From Duganella sp. CF402 (GTDB lineage Bacteria; Pseudomonadota; Gammaproteobacteria; Burkholderiales; Burkholderiaceae_D): a stretch of DNA of 64,000 nucleotides. The notes under the pieces were generated by a model that did no database searches, had not been told where the DNA came from, and worked only from the letters and a program-made list of their open reading frames with translations. Numbering within the stretch: position 1 is the stretch's first letter; every line of letters begins with the position of its first letter. Below are positions 25,490-35,046 of the stretch, piece by piece. The stretch covers positions 372,001 to 436,000 of the forward strand of contig NZ_FOBG01000001.1 of NCBI RefSeq assembly GCF_900109645.1, written 5' to 3'. The position numbers and the translations under genes are program-made.

Positions 25490-26869
25490 ATGGCTACTTC
25501 CAGTATCAGCTCGACCAGCGGCTCGACCAGCACGCAGGTCTCAACCGACGTCTACAACCGCGTCGAACAAGCGATGGCGTCGCAATCCAACGCCGCCGCC
25601 AAACTCAATACCACGATTGCCAAGGACCAGACCAAGCTGTCGGCGCTGGGCCAGCTGCAAAGCGCGCTGGCCAGTTTCCAGTCGATCGCGGCCGGCCTGG
25701 TCGGCAACGGCCTGAACACCAGTGCGGCCAGCTCGGTCAAGACGGTGCTGACCGCCACCTCGACCGGTTCGGCCAAGGCCGGTACCTATGCGCTCGACAT
25801 CAAGCAGTTGGCGCAGGGCCAGTTCCTGACCAGCGACGATTTCGCGTCTTCCAGCGGCAAGATCGGCGCCGGCGCCACCACCACGGTCAAGATCGACTTT
25901 GGCACGGCCGGCGGCGGGAAGGGCTTCGTCAATGCCGCCGTTGCCAGCAAGAGCATCACCATCGATTCCAGCAACAACACGCTGGACGGCATCGCCGCCG
26001 CCTTCAAGGCCGCCGGCGTGGACGTCAGCGTGGTCAAGGGCGATGACGGCCAGTATTCGCTGTCGATCGCCGGCCCGGACGGCGCGGCCAGCAGCATGCG
26101 CATCAGCGTCAGCGGCGACGCCGCGCTGAAGAACCTGCTGGCCTACGATCCGGACGGCACCCAAAAGCTCAAGCAGACCAGCCCTGCGCTGGACGCCATC
26201 CTCACCGTCGACGGCAAGGAAATCAAGAGCGCCAGCAATACGGTCAAGGACAGCGCCATCGCCGGCGCCACGCTGAATCTGGTTGCGGCCGGCAAGAGCG
26301 ATGTCACCATCACGCAGGACAGCAGCCAGATCGGCGCCAACCTGAAATCCTTCGTCAGCGCCTACAACGACCTCAACGCCAAGCTGCTCAAGCTGCAAAA
26401 GGGCGACCTCAAGTCCGACACCGCGCTGAACCAGGCCATCAGCCAGATGAATTTGCTGCTGAAGACCGGCGGCGGCAGCGTCTCCATCACGGCGCTGGCC
26501 TCTGCCGGCGTCAGCCAGGACAAGGACGGCAACCTGGTGCTGGACGACGCCAAGCTGCAAGCCGCGCTGAAGACCGATTCCTCCAAGGTTGCCAAGCTGT
26601 TCACCAACGACGGCCGCGGCATTGCCGACCTGCTATCGGCCAAGGCCGGCGCGCTGACCTCCACCAACAGCGTGCTGACCAAGGAAACCAGCCTGACCAC
26701 CAGCGAACTGGCCAGCCTGGCCAGCAAGAAAACCGCCATGACCAAGGCCATGACGGCCCAGGCCAACGCGCTGGCCGCCCTGTACACCGCCCAGGCCCAA
26801 ACCGGCGCCGGCAGCGCGCTCACCGGCGGCGGCAGCGGCACCGGAACCTTGTTCGATATGCTAGGTTGA
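25490..26869 (+). CDS. fliD: Flagellar hook-associated protein 2 (filament cap), orphan
   Basis: FliD caps the filament and guides flagellin assembly. 459 residues with Ser/Thr/Gln-rich ends and coiled-coil segments. N-terminal FliD_N-like (VYNRVEQAMASQSNAAAKLNTTIAKDQTKLSALGQLQSALASFQS) and C-terminal FliD_C-like (LLKTGGGSVSITALASAGVSQDKDGNLVLD, then KVAKLFTNDG). No other flagellar gene lies nearby, unlike the usual fliC-fliD-fliS arrangement. The final ~25 residues are Gly-rich. A second copy in a main flagellar cluster would make this an accessory cap; that cannot be seen here. Confidence 0.85.
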   Translation: MATSSISSTSGSTSTQVSTDVYNRVEQAMASQSNAAAKLNTTIAKDQTKLSALGQLQSALASFQSIAAGLVGNGLNTSAASSVKTVLTATSTGSAKAGTYALDIKQLAQGQFLTSDDFASSSGKIGAGATTTVKIDFGTAGGGKGFVNAAVASKSITIDSSNNTLDGIAAAFKAAGVDVSVVKGDDGQYSLSIAGPDGAASSMRISVSGDAALKNLLAYDPDGTQKLKQTSPALDAILTVDGKEIKSASNTVKDSAIAGATLNLVAAGKSDVTITQDSSQIGANLKSFVSAYNDLNAKLLKLQKGDLKSDTALNQAISQMNLLLKTGGGSVSITALASAGVSQDKDGNLVLDDAKLQAALKTDSSKVAKLFTNDGRGIADLLSAKAGALTSTNSVLTKETSLTTSELASLASKKTAMTKAMTAQANALAALYTAQAQTGAGSALTGGGSGTGTLFDMLG

Positions 26870-26951
26870 TATTTCTAACGAATTCCTTGCATCCGGGCGG
26901 TGGATGCCCGATCATCACGGCTTATGTGATGAATCCCATTTCGGAGGTGTT

Positions 26952-28058
26952 ATGGCAGGGAAGTTCGTTGGTGCGGTGCTGGCTGCTGGCTTGCTGGCGG
27001 GCGCGGTGCAGGTGGCCGGTGCGCAAGAGGAAAAAGTTCTCAATATTTACAACTGGTCGGACTACATCGCCGACGACACGGTGAAGAATTTTGAGAAGGA
27101 AACCGGCATCAAGGTCCGCTATGACCTGTTTGATAACAACGAAATCCTGAACTCCAAGCTGGTGGCCGGTAAGTCCGGCTACGACATCGTGGTGCCGACC
27201 GCCCAGTGGGCGCGCCTGCAAATCGATGGCAAGCTGCTGCGCAAGCTGGACAAGTCCAAGCTCTCCAACCTGAAGAACCTCGATCCGGAAATCCAGGCCA
27301 AGCTGGCCAGCATCGACCCGGGCAACGAATACCTGGTCGACTGGCTGTGGGGCTACACCACGGTCGGCATCAATGTGAACAAGGTCAAGGCCGCGCTGGG
27401 CGGCATGCCGATGCCGGACAACGCCTGGGAGCTGATCTTCAATCCGAAGTACGCTTCCAAGCTGAAATCGTGCGGCGTGTCCTTCCTCGATTCGCCGTCG
27501 GAAGTGTTGCCGGCCGCGCTGCTGTATGCCGGCAAGCCAGCCTACTCGAAGTCCGCCGCCGACTATGCCGAAGCGGGCAAGGTGCTGCAAGCCATCCGCC
27601 CATACGTGACGCTGTTCAGCTCTTCGGGCTACATCAATGACATGGCCAACGGCGCGGTGTGCGTGGCGCTGGGCTGGTCGGGCGACATCAACATCGCGCG
27701 CCAGCGCGCGATCGACGCCAAGAACGGCAATGTGATTGAAGTGCTGGTGCCGAAGACCTCGGCCGCGCTGGTGTTCGACACGATGGCGATTCCCGCCGAT
27801 GCGCCGCACCCGAACAACGCCCACCTGTGGATCAACTACATCATGCGTCCGGAAGTGCATGCCAGCCTGACCAACAAGGTGTTCTACGCCAATCCGAACG
27901 CGGCCAGCGTCAAGCACGTGCGCAAGGATATCGCTAACAACAAGACGGTGTTCCTGTCGGACGAAGACAAGAAGCGCATGGCGGCGCCGGAAGCGGTGCC
28001 GGCGGATATTCGCCGCAATATCACGCGCATCTACACGAAATTCAAAACTGGGGTGTAA
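26952..28058 (+). CDS. Polyamine ABC transporter periplasmic binding protein (PotF/SpuD type)
   Basis: 368 residues. The start is ATG 26952, with GGAGG five to six bases before it; a longer upstream frame is rejected. A signal peptide (MAGKFVGAVLAAGLLAGAVQVAGA) precedes KVLNIYNWSDYIADDTVKNFEKETGIKVRYD, the classical PotF/PotD start. Also seen: VVPTAQWARLQIDGKLLRKLDKS and WGYTTVGINVNKV. Putrescine or spermidine binding is expected; specific contact residues were not aligned. No PotGHI genes lie nearby, so its membrane partner is elsewhere. Confidence 0.88.
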   Translation: MAGKFVGAVLAAGLLAGAVQVAGAQEEKVLNIYNWSDYIADDTVKNFEKETGIKVRYDLFDNNEILNSKLVAGKSGYDIVVPTAQWARLQIDGKLLRKLDKSKLSNLKNLDPEIQAKLASIDPGNEYLVDWLWGYTTVGINVNKVKAALGGMPMPDNAWELIFNPKYASKLKSCGVSFLDSPSEVLPAALLYAGKPAYSKSAADYAEAGKVLQAIRPYVTLFSSSGYINDMANGAVCVALGWSGDINIARQRAIDAKNGNVIEVLVPKTSAALVFDTMAIPADAPHPNNAHLWINYIMRPEVHASLTNKVFYANPNAASVKHVRKDIANNKTVFLSDEDKKRMAAPEAVPADIRRNITRIYTKFKTGV

Positions 28059-28133
28059 ACGTTGAACGGCGCGAGAGGCGATGTCCTTGTAAGGGCACGC
28101 CGCTGGCGCCGTAGGCTTCGATGAAGCTGTATG

Positions 28134-28253
28134 CTATTCGTGATAGCGGTCGATCAGTTTGTGTTTGCTGCCTCGCATTTCCTGCACCAGTTCATACACT
28201 ACCAGTGCAATCATGCCGCCGAACATACCCATTGTGAGCAAGGTGAACATCAT
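28134..28253 (-). CDS. 39-residue single-pass membrane miniprotein
   Basis: Unrecognised. The frame MMFTLLTMGMFGGMIALVVY then a charged tail ELVQEMRGSKHKLIDRYHE has one hydrophobic helix of about 18 residues followed by a polar, mostly basic tail. The ribosome site GGGAGG sits five bases before the first of two ATGs, one of the strongest in the window. The gene lies between the binding-protein gene and sixA, and upstream of sixA in the opposite sense of the former. No family or role is proposed; it could be a regulatory membrane miniprotein. Confidence 0.6.
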   Translation of the reverse strand: MMFTLLTMGMFGGMIALVVYELVQEMRGSKHKLIDRYHE

Positions 28254-28312
28254 GATGGCCTCCCTCATAGTTGATGCAATTAAACTTTAGCAGATGCTAT
28301 TGGCTTTGCAAG

Positions 28313-28780
28313 CTATTTAACAACAAGGTCGGCGGCCATCACCGCTTTTAGATACACACTGTGCGGATCGCCCGGTTCGCGCTGCGCAAACCACCACGCG
28401 CTGGCTTTGCGGATATCCCACTCCAGATCGTCGCCTGTCATCAGCATCGAGGCCACCTGGCCCAGCGTTGGTTGATGGCCCACCACCAGCACCGAGTCCT
28501 TGTTGCCCGGCCAGTTGACGGCCTTGAGGATGTCGGCCGGATCGGCGCCCGGCGCCAGGTCGGTATGGATCTTGAATTTACGGCCCAGCGCTTCCACCGT
28601 CTGCAGGGTGCGCACGGCAGGGCTGGACAGGATGCGGCAGCTGTCGGCCAGCTGCGAGTTGAGCCATTGGCCCATGCGCCGCGCCTGCTTCTGGCCTTTG
28701 GCGGTCAGCGCCCGTTCCAGATCCGTCATACCGGGCCCGGCGTCTTCAGCCTCGGCGTGGCGCCATAAAATCAGATCCAT
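28313..28780 (-). CDS. sixA: Phosphohistidine phosphatase SixA
   Basis: Histidine phosphatase that dephosphorylates phosphohistidine proteins, best known for the phosphorelay protein ArcB HPt. 155 residues. The RHG motif is WRHAEAED with His8, then LTAKGQKQARRMGQWL, SSPAVRTLQTVEAL and VGHQPTLGQVASMLM (second His). Gap of two bases after ppk1, so it is cotranscribed and probably translationally coupled. The ppk1-sixA pair is common in betaproteobacteria, linking phosphate storage to a phosphatase. Confidence 0.92.
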   Translation of the reverse strand: MDLILWRHAEAEDAGPGMTDLERALTAKGQKQARRMGQWLNSQLADSCRILSSPAVRTLQTVEALGRKFKIHTDLAPGADPADILKAVNWPGNKDSVLVVGHQPTLGQVASMLMTGDDLEWDIRKASAWWFAQREPGDPHSVYLKAVMAADLVVK

Positions 28781-28782
28781 GC

Positions 28783-30879
28783 TTACTCTCCCAGGTGGGC
28801 GTTAGGTGTGCCTAGCGTTTCCATCAGGTGCTGCTGGGCGCTGAAGGCGGCTTGCTTGCCGCGCGCCTTGCGGCGCTGGTAGTGGCCGTCCGCTTCCAAC
28901 TCCCAGGCGTTCTGGTTGTCCTTCAAGTACGGATTCAGGCCTTCGGCCAGCACCCGCCGTTTCAGCGCCTTGTCCAGGATCGGGAAGGCGACTTCGATGC
29001 GGCGGAACAGATTGCGGCTCATCCAGTCGGCACTGGCGAGATAGGTGTCGTGCGCCAGGTCGTTGCGGAAGTAGTAGATGCGGCTGTGTTCAAGGAAGCG
29101 GCCAATCACCGAGCGGACCTTGATGTTTTCCGACAGCCCCGGCACGCCCGGCTTGAGGGTGCAGGCGCCGCGCACGATCAGGTCGATCTTGACGCCGTCC
29201 TTCGATGCCGCGTACAGCGCGCGTATCACCGATTCGTCCACCAGCGCGTTGATTTTAACAATAATCCGGGCCGGCCGCCCGGCGCGCGCGATGCGTGCTT
29301 CGTTGCGGATAGCCTTGATGATTTCGTTCTGCAGCGCGAACGGCGCCAGCCACAAGTGAGTGAGGCGGTGCGGCTTGGTCAGCGAAGTCAGGTGGATGAA
29401 CACCTCGTTCACTTCCTGGGCGATGCCGGGGTGGCAGGTCAGCAGGCCGAAGTCGGTGTAGAACTTGGTGGTGGTCGGATGGTAGTTGCCGGTGCCGAGG
29501 TGGGCGTAGTAGCGCAGCTTGTTGTCTTCGCGGCGGATCACCAGCGCGACCTTGGCGTGGGTCTTCAGGCCCACCACGCCGTACACCACTTGCGCGCCGG
29601 CCTGTTCCAGCTTGTCGGCCCAGTTGATGTTGGCCTCTTCGTCGAAGCGCGCCTTCAGCTCCACGATGACGGTCACTTCCTTGCCGGCCCTGGCGGCAGC
29701 GATCAGCGATTCCATCAGGTCCGAGTTCATGCCGGTGCGGTAGATCGTCTGCTTGATGGCCACCACATTCGGGTCGTGCGCGGCGCTGCGGATGAAGTCG
29801 ATCACGGTCTGGAACGACTGGTAAGGGTGGTGCAGCAGGATATCGTTTTCACGCAAGGCCGCGAAAATATCCGGGCTGCCCGGTTTCTGCGCGAAGCCGG
29901 GGAAGAAGGGCGGGAAGCGCAGCGCCGGGTTGTGGACGTGATCCATGATCTCGTTCAAACGCACCAGGTTCACCGGGCCGTTGACCGCATACAGCCGGCT
30001 CTGGTGCAGGCCGAACTGGTCGAGCAGGAATTGCGACAATTCAGGCGGGCAGTTCTTCGCTACTTCCAACCGCACCGAGGCGCCGAACTGGCGGCCGACC
30101 AGCTCGCCTTTCAAGGCCTGGCGCAGGTTCTTCACTTCATCCTCATCGACCCACAGGTCGCTGTCGCGCGTGACGCGGAACTGCGAATAGCCGATCACTT
30201 CGCGGCCGGCGAACAGGTCGGAAATATGCGCATGGATTACCGAGGTGAGCAGGCAGAACGAAATGCCGCCATTCTTCGACAGATGGTCCGGCAGGCGGAT
30301 CACGCGCGGCAGCACGCGCGGCGCTTTCACAATCGCGATGCCGGTGCCGCGCCCGAACGCATCCTTGCCGCCCAGCTGGACGATAAAGTTCAGGCTCTTG
30401 TTCACCACTTGCGGGAACGGGTGGGCGGGGTCGAGGCCGATCGGCGTCAGCAGCGGCCGCACTTCGGTGTCGAAGTATCCCTTGACCCAGGCGCGCTGCG
30501 CATCGTTGCGCTCGTTGTGGCGCACGAGGTGGATGCCGTTGGCCGCCATCTCGGGCAGGATTTCGGTATTCAGCAGTTCATATTGATGCGCCACCAGCGC
30601 GTGGCATTCATTGCTGATGCGCGACAGGGTGGCCACCAGGGCAGGGTGGGTGGACAGCGAACCGTCCGCCGCGCCGGCCGCCAGCAGGCTGGCCACGCGC
30701 ACTTCAAAAAACTCGTCGAGGTTGCTGCTGGCGATGCACAGGTAACGCAGGCGCTCCAATAAAGGAATGCGCTTGTCCTCGGCTTGCGCCAGCACCCGGC
30801 GGTTGAACATCAGTTGCGACAGCTCCCGGTCCAGAAAGGCCGAGTTCTTGTTTACTTCCGCATGGAGGTCAGGCTTCAT
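28783..30879 (-). CDS. ppk1: Polyphosphate kinase 1
   Basis: Makes inorganic polyphosphate from ATP in the cytoplasm. 698 residues, the full size. Signatures: FLDRELSQLMFNRRVLAQAED at the start, LRFPPFFPGF, FIRSAAHDPNVVAIKQTIYR, VVIGLKTHAKVALVIRR (His435 region) and LGTGNYHPTTTKFYTDF. Divergent from pstS across a shared region with Pho-box candidates on both strands, so it is expected to be induced by phosphate starvation through PhoB. Confidence 0.96.
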   Translation of the reverse strand: MKPDLHAEVNKNSAFLDRELSQLMFNRRVLAQAEDKRIPLLERLRYLCIASSNLDEFFEVRVASLLAAGAADGSLSTHPALVATLSRISNECHALVAHQYELLNTEILPEMAANGIHLVRHNERNDAQRAWVKGYFDTEVRPLLTPIGLDPAHPFPQVVNKSLNFIVQLGGKDAFGRGTGIAIVKAPRVLPRVIRLPDHLSKNGGISFCLLTSVIHAHISDLFAGREVIGYSQFRVTRDSDLWVDEDEVKNLRQALKGELVGRQFGASVRLEVAKNCPPELSQFLLDQFGLHQSRLYAVNGPVNLVRLNEIMDHVHNPALRFPPFFPGFAQKPGSPDIFAALRENDILLHHPYQSFQTVIDFIRSAAHDPNVVAIKQTIYRTGMNSDLMESLIAAARAGKEVTVIVELKARFDEEANINWADKLEQAGAQVVYGVVGLKTHAKVALVIRREDNKLRYYAHLGTGNYHPTTTKFYTDFGLLTCHPGIAQEVNEVFIHLTSLTKPHRLTHLWLAPFALQNEIIKAIRNEARIARAGRPARIIVKINALVDESVIRALYAASKDGVKIDLIVRGACTLKPGVPGLSENIKVRSVIGRFLEHSRIYYFRNDLAHDTYLASADWMSRNLFRRIEVAFPILDKALKRRVLAEGLNPYLKDNQNAWELEADGHYQRRKARGKQAAFSAQQHLMETLGTPNAHLGE

Positions 30880-30941
30880 GTCTTTTTGTTCACTTTGCTA
30901 GTCATTCCATTCTAGCGTCTTTTCGCAAGAATGATTGCAAC

Positions 30942-30974
30942 AGTGTAAAGACCAATTATGACAAGTCCGTGACA
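30942..30974 (-). promoter_or_regulatory. Pho box and -10 of ppk1
   Basis: On the - strand, TGTCACGGACTTGTCATA (30974-30957) is two PhoB half-sites 11 bp apart; nine bases on is TACACT (30947-30942), a -10. The spacing is that of PhoB-class promoters where the box replaces the -35. Prediction only. Confidence 0.7.
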
Positions 30975-31044
30975 AACCATGTCATAAATGGGTGCCGATT
31001 ATGACAAACGCATGTCATATACATAGGAGAGGCGAATATTTTGG

Positions 31045-31080
31045 CTATGTCATAAAGCTGTCATATTCGCCCGCTAGACT
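31045..31080 (+). promoter_or_regulatory. Pho box and -10 of pstS
   Basis: TGTCATAAAGCTGTCATA at 31048-31065 has two identical 7-bp half-sites starting 11 bp apart, a near-perfect match to the PhoB consensus. TAGACT at 31075-31080 fits a -10 nine bases on. Further half-sites lie at 30980, 31013 and 31097 (+) and at 31006-31000 (-). Confidence 0.8.
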
Positions 31081-31117
31081 GCGCAGCATCCTAACCTGTC
31101 ATAACAAAGGACTTGAA

Positions 31118-32164
31118 ATGCGACTGAAACAATTGATCTCTTCCCTGGTGGTTGGCGCAGCAGCTGTAATGGCTTTCTCGCCGGCCGCTCACGCCGCCGA
31201 TATGACCGGCGCCGGCGCGACCTTCCCATACCCAATCTACGCCAAGTGGGCCGAGTCGTACAAAGCCGCTACCGGCAACGGCCTGAACTACCAGTCCGTC
31301 GGTTCGGGCGCTGGCATCAAGCAGATCAAAGCCAAGACCGTGGACTTCGGCGCATCGGACATGCCACTGGCAGCCGCTGACCTGGACGCCGAAGGCCTGA
31401 TGCAGTTCCCAGCCATCATGGGTGGCGTTGTGACCGTAGTGAACCTGGACGGCGTGACCCCAGGCCAGCTGAAACTGACCGGCCCGGTAGTTGCCGACAT
31501 CTACCTGGGCAAGATCACCAAGTGGAATGACCAGGCCATCGCCGTGCTGAACCCAGGCGTGAAGCTGCCAGCCGACGACATCACCGTAGTGCACCGTGCC
31601 GACGGTTCGGGCACCTCGTTCCTGTTCACCGACTTCCTGTCGAAAACCAGCCCAGAATTCAAAACCAAGATCGGCGCTTCGACCGCTGTGAAGTGGGTCG
31701 TGGGCGTGGGCGGCAAGGGCAACGAAGGCGTCGCCGCCAACGTCCAGCGTATCAAGGGTTCGATCGGCTACGTCGAGTGGGCCTACGCTAAAAAGAACAA
31801 AATGTCGCACACCCAGCTGAAAAACAAGGACGGCAACTTCCTGCAGCCTGACGACGAGTTCTTCAAAGCCGCCGCCGCTTCGGCCGAGTGGACCAAGACC
31901 CCAGGCTTCGGCGTGGTGCTGACCGACCAGGCTGGCAAGAACTCGTGGCCGATCACCGGCGTGTCCTTCATCCTGATGCACAAAGCACAGGCTGACGCCA
32001 ACAAAGGCAAGGAAGTCGTGAAGTTCTTCGACTGGGCCTTCAAGAACGGCGGCGCCGCTGCTACCGAACTGGACTACGTTCCACTGCCGGCATCGGTTGT
32101 GAAGCTGGTACAGGATTCGTGGAAAGCTAACCTGAAAGACGCTTCGGGCAAAGCCATCTACTAA
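31118..32164 (+). CDS. pstS: Phosphate ABC transporter substrate-binding protein
   Basis: Periplasmic high-affinity phosphate receptor. 348 residues from the ATG at 31118, with AAGGA seven bases upstream; the open frame extends upstream over the Pho box, which excludes the longer start. Signal peptide [20 protein letters not shown] ends at AHA-ADM. The phosphate-binding core has [34 protein letters not shown] and the [16 protein letters not shown] stretch. A ten-pair hairpin follows the stop and is likely to raise its level over the rest of the operon. Confidence 0.97.
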   Translation: MRLKQLISSLVVGAAAVMAFSPAAHAADMTGAGATFPYPIYAKWAESYKAATGNGLNYQSVGSGAGIKQIKAKTVDFGASDMPLAAADLDAEGLMQFPAIMGGVVTVVNLDGVTPGQLKLTGPVVADIYLGKITKWNDQAIAVLNPGVKLPADDITVVHRADGSGTSFLFTDFLSKTSPEFKTKIGASTAVKWVVGVGGKGNEGVAANVQRIKGSIGYVEWAYAKKNKMSHTQLKNKDGNFLQPDDEFFKAAAASAEWTKTPGFGVVLTDQAGKNSWPITGVSFILMHKAQADANKGKEVVKFFDWAFKNGGAAATELDYVPLPASVVKLVQDSWKANLKDASGKAIY

Positions 32165-32207
32165 TCCGGACCACCCTTCGCCGCCTTCAGTCGGGCGGCG
32201 AGGGGGT

Positions 32208-32241
32208 TAGCCTGCGGGGCCCAACCGGGATCCGCAGGCTA
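32208..32241 (+). terminator. Stem-loop between pstS and pstC
   Basis: TAGCCTGCGG / CCGCAGGCTA, ten perfect pairs around a 14-base loop, 44 bp past the pstS stop, with only a weak T-rich tail. It is the usual place for a partial terminator or mRNA-stabilising hairpin giving more PstS than permease. Confidence 0.65.
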
Positions 32242-32265
32242 GCTTCCTTCCACCGAGATAACAAT

Positions 32266-33312
32266 ATGAGCGCAGATATCACTTCCACGCCACTACCTAA
32301 ACCGGAGCCGGCCATGCACATCAGCACCGCTCAGGCGACTGCCGCAGAGCAGGCTGCCATGCACAACATGCTCCGCGTCATGCGCAACCAGCGCATCCAG
32401 GACTTCTTCTTCCACAAGACCACCATGCTGTTCGCGCTGTCGGTGCTGGCGGTGCTGCTGGGGATTATCATCTCGCTGATGGTCGGCGCCTGGCCGGCCT
32501 TCAAGGAGTTTGGCCCGGCCTTCATCACCACCGTCGAGTGGGATCCGGTCAACGACCAGTACGGCGCCATGATCGCCATCGTCGGCACCCTGGCCACCTC
32601 CGGCATCGCGCTGCTGATCGCCTTCCCGGTGTCGTTCGGCATCGCCCTGTTCCTGACCGAGATCTGTCCGGCCAGCCTGCGCCGTCCGCTGGGCACGGCG
32701 GTGGAACTGCTGGCAGGTATTCCATCGATCATCTACGGCATGTGGGGCCTGTTCGTGTTCGCGCCGCTGTTCGGCGACTACGTGCAGCCGTTCCTGAAAC
32801 ACACCATCGGCCAGCTGCCGCTGATCGGCCAGTTCTTCAGCGGTCCGACGATGGGTATCGGCATCCTGACCGCCGCCTTGATCCTGGCGGTGATGATCAT
32901 CCCGTTCATCTCCTCGGTGATGCGCGACGTGTTCGAGATCGTCCCGGCTGTGCTGAAGGAATCGGCCTACGGCCTGGGGTGCACCCGCTGGGAAGTGGTG
33001 CGCAAGATCGTGCTGCCTTACACCAAGACCGGCGTGGTCGGCGGCGTGATGCTGGGCCTGGGCCGCGCGCTGGGCGAAACGATGGCCGTGACCTTCGTGA
33101 TCGGCAACGCCAACAAGCTGTCGTTCTCGCTGTTCGCTGCCGGTAACTCGATCGCCTCGACGCTGGCCAATGAATTTGCCGAATCGGATACCGTGCTGCA
33201 CACCTCGTCGCTGTTCGCACTGGCGCTGATTCTGTTCGTGATCACCTTTATCGTTCTGTCCGCCGCCAAGCTGATGCTGGCTGGCATGTCTCGCAAGGAA
33301 GGCGTCAAATAA
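32266..33312 (+). CDS. pstC: Phosphate ABC transporter permease PstC
   Basis: Inner-membrane permease of the high-affinity phosphate importer. 348 residues with an N-terminal ~40-residue cytoplasmic extension. The six helices and the EAA-type cytoplasmic loop ([30 protein letters not shown]) are typical. It ends GVK, and its TAA overlaps the pstA ATG by one base (TAATG). The partner of pstA, pstB and pstS. Confidence 0.96.
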   Translation: MSADITSTPLPKPEPAMHISTAQATAAEQAAMHNMLRVMRNQRIQDFFFHKTTMLFALSVLAVLLGIIISLMVGAWPAFKEFGPAFITTVEWDPVNDQYGAMIAIVGTLATSGIALLIAFPVSFGIALFLTEICPASLRRPLGTAVELLAGIPSIIYGMWGLFVFAPLFGDYVQPFLKHTIGQLPLIGQFFSGPTMGIGILTAALILAVMIIPFISSVMRDVFEIVPAVLKESAYGLGCTRWEVVRKIVLPYTKTGVVGGVMLGLGRALGETMAVTFVIGNANKLSFSLFAAGNSIASTLANEFAESDTVLHTSSLFALALILFVITFIVLSAAKLMLAGMSRKEGVK

Positions 33313-34184
33313 TGAGCGCAACTCTGGAAAAAGCCGCGATGAATCCGGTGTACTGCAAGCGTCTGCTGATGCACCGCATCGGCATCGCGCTGTCGGTGGC
33401 CGCCATGTCGGTCGGCCTGCTGGTGCTGGCGTGGATCCTGATCACCCTGCTGGTCAAAGGCTTCGGCGCACTGAGCATCAATATGTTCACCCAAACCACG
33501 CCGGCGCCGGGCAGTGAAGGTGGTGGCCTGATCAACGCCATCGTCGGCAGCCTGATGATTGTGGGCCTGTCGACCCTGATCTCGACCCCGATCGGCATCC
33601 TGGCCGGCATCTACCTGGCCGAGTACGGCGAAGAAAACAAGATCGCCAGCATCACCCGCTTCGTGACCGACATCATGCTGTCGGCGCCATCGATCGTGAT
33701 CGGTATGTTCGTGTGGGCCTTGTACGTGGCCACCACCAAGCACTACTCCGGTTACGCCGGCTCCATCGCGCTGGCGCTGATCGCGGTGCCGGTGGTGGTG
33801 CGCACTACCGACAATATGCTGCGCCTGGTGCCGAACAGCCTGCTGGAAGCCGCCTTCGCGCTGGGCGCGCCGCGCTGGAAAGTCGCGATGATGGTGCGCC
33901 TGCGCGCTGTTAAAGCCGGCGTCATCACCGGCGTGCTGCTGGCCGTGGCCCGCGTCTCCGGCGAGACCGCGCCGCTGCTGTTCACCGCCCTGAACAACCA
34001 GTTCTTCAGCGCCGACATGAACGCGCCGATGGCCAACCTGCCGGTCGTGATCTACGGCTTCGCCATGAGCCCTTACGACAACTGGCGCGACCTCGCGTGG
34101 GGCGGCGCACTGCTGGTGACCTTCAGCGTGCTGGCCTTGAACATCATCTCGCGCACCGTGTTTGCCCAAAAAGCCCCGAATTAA
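33312..34184 (+). CDS. pstA: Phosphate ABC transporter permease PstA
   Basis: Second permease subunit, forming the channel with PstC. 290 residues. The cytoplasmic coupling loop NSLLEAAFALGAPRWKVAMMVRLRAVKAGVITG matches the EAA motif. FVWALYVATTKHYSGYAGSIALALIAVPVVVRTTDNM and the TMs are as expected. A longer N-terminal segment precedes the first helix, as is usual. Translationally coupled to pstC. Confidence 0.96.
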   Translation: MSATLEKAAMNPVYCKRLLMHRIGIALSVAAMSVGLLVLAWILITLLVKGFGALSINMFTQTTPAPGSEGGGLINAIVGSLMIVGLSTLISTPIGILAGIYLAEYGEENKIASITRFVTDIMLSAPSIVIGMFVWALYVATTKHYSGYAGSIALALIAVPVVVRTTDNMLRLVPNSLLEAAFALGAPRWKVAMMVRLRAVKAGVITGVLLAVARVSGETAPLLFTALNNQFFSADMNAPMANLPVVIYGFAMSPYDNWRDLAWGGALLVTFSVLALNIISRTVFAQKAPN

Positions 34185-34206
34185 TTAGATAAAGCGAATC
34201 CATACA

Positions 34207-35010
34207 ATGAATACGCAACTGAGCCAAGAAAACGTCATCGCCATGAACCAAGGCAAGCGCAAGACCATCGAAATTTCGGGCCTGAACTTCTTCTACGGTA
34301 AAACCCAGAGCCTGCACAACGTCAGCCTGGACATCCACGAAAAACAAGTGACCGCCTTCATCGGCCCGTCGGGCTGCGGCAAGTCGACCCTGCTGCGCAC
34401 CTTGAACCGCATGTACGACCTGTACCCAGGCCAGCGCGCCGAAGGTTCGATCATGTACCGCGGCCGTAACATCCTCGAAGGCGGCCAGGATCTGAACATG
34501 CTGCGTGCCAAAGTCGGCATGGTGTTCCAGAAGCCGACCCCGTTCCCGATGTCGATCTACGACAACATCGCGTTCGGCGTGCGCCTGTACGAAGACCTGT
34601 CAAAAGGCGAGATGGACGAGCGCGTGGAATGGGCGCTGAAGAAAGCCGCGCTGTGGACCGAAGTCAAGGACAAGCTGGGCAAGAGCGGCCTGTCGCTGTC
34701 GGGCGGCCAGCAACAGCGCCTGTGCATCGCGCGCGGCGTGGCGGTGAAACCGGACGTGCTGCTGCTGGATGAGCCGACCTCGGCGCTGGATCCGATCTCG
34801 ACCTCGAAAGTGGAAGAGCTGATCTCCGAGCTGAAGCAGGACTACACCATCGCCATCGTGACCCACAACATGCAGCAGGCCGCCCGTTGCTCGGACTACA
34901 CCGCCTACATGTACCTGGGTGAGCTGGTGGAATTCGGCGAGACCGACCAGATCTTCATGAATCCAGCCCGCAAGGAAACCCAGGATTACATCACCGGCCG
35001 TTTCGGCTGA
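34207..35010 (+). CDS. pstB: Phosphate ABC transporter ATP-binding protein PstB
   Basis: ATPase of the phosphate importer. 267 residues: Walker [10 protein letters not shown] (53-61), [17 protein letters not shown], Walker [14 protein letters not shown] and the switch His in [16 protein letters not shown]. PstB typically has the RMYDLYP insert after Walker A, seen here. Follows pstA with a 22-base gap; the start at ATG 34207 gives a short N-terminal tail before [10 protein letters not shown]. Confidence 0.97.
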   Translation: MNTQLSQENVIAMNQGKRKTIEISGLNFFYGKTQSLHNVSLDIHEKQVTAFIGPSGCGKSTLLRTLNRMYDLYPGQRAEGSIMYRGRNILEGGQDLNMLRAKVGMVFQKPTPFPMSIYDNIAFGVRLYEDLSKGEMDERVEWALKKAALWTEVKDKLGKSGLSLSGGQQQRLCIARGVAVKPDVLLLDEPTSALDPISTSKVEELISELKQDYTIAIVTHNMQQAARCSDYTAYMYLGELVEFGETDQIFMNPARKETQDYITGRFG

Positions 35011-35046
35011 TCCATCTTATAATAGTATCTACAATTGGAGTGCAGC

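Noticed and set aside
26889..26907. Possible terminator after fliD (GCATCC/GGATGC)
   Set aside because: Only six pairs with no U-tract, not strong enough.
28828..30762. A 644-residue open frame on the + strand
   Set aside because: Antisense to ppk1; no domain.
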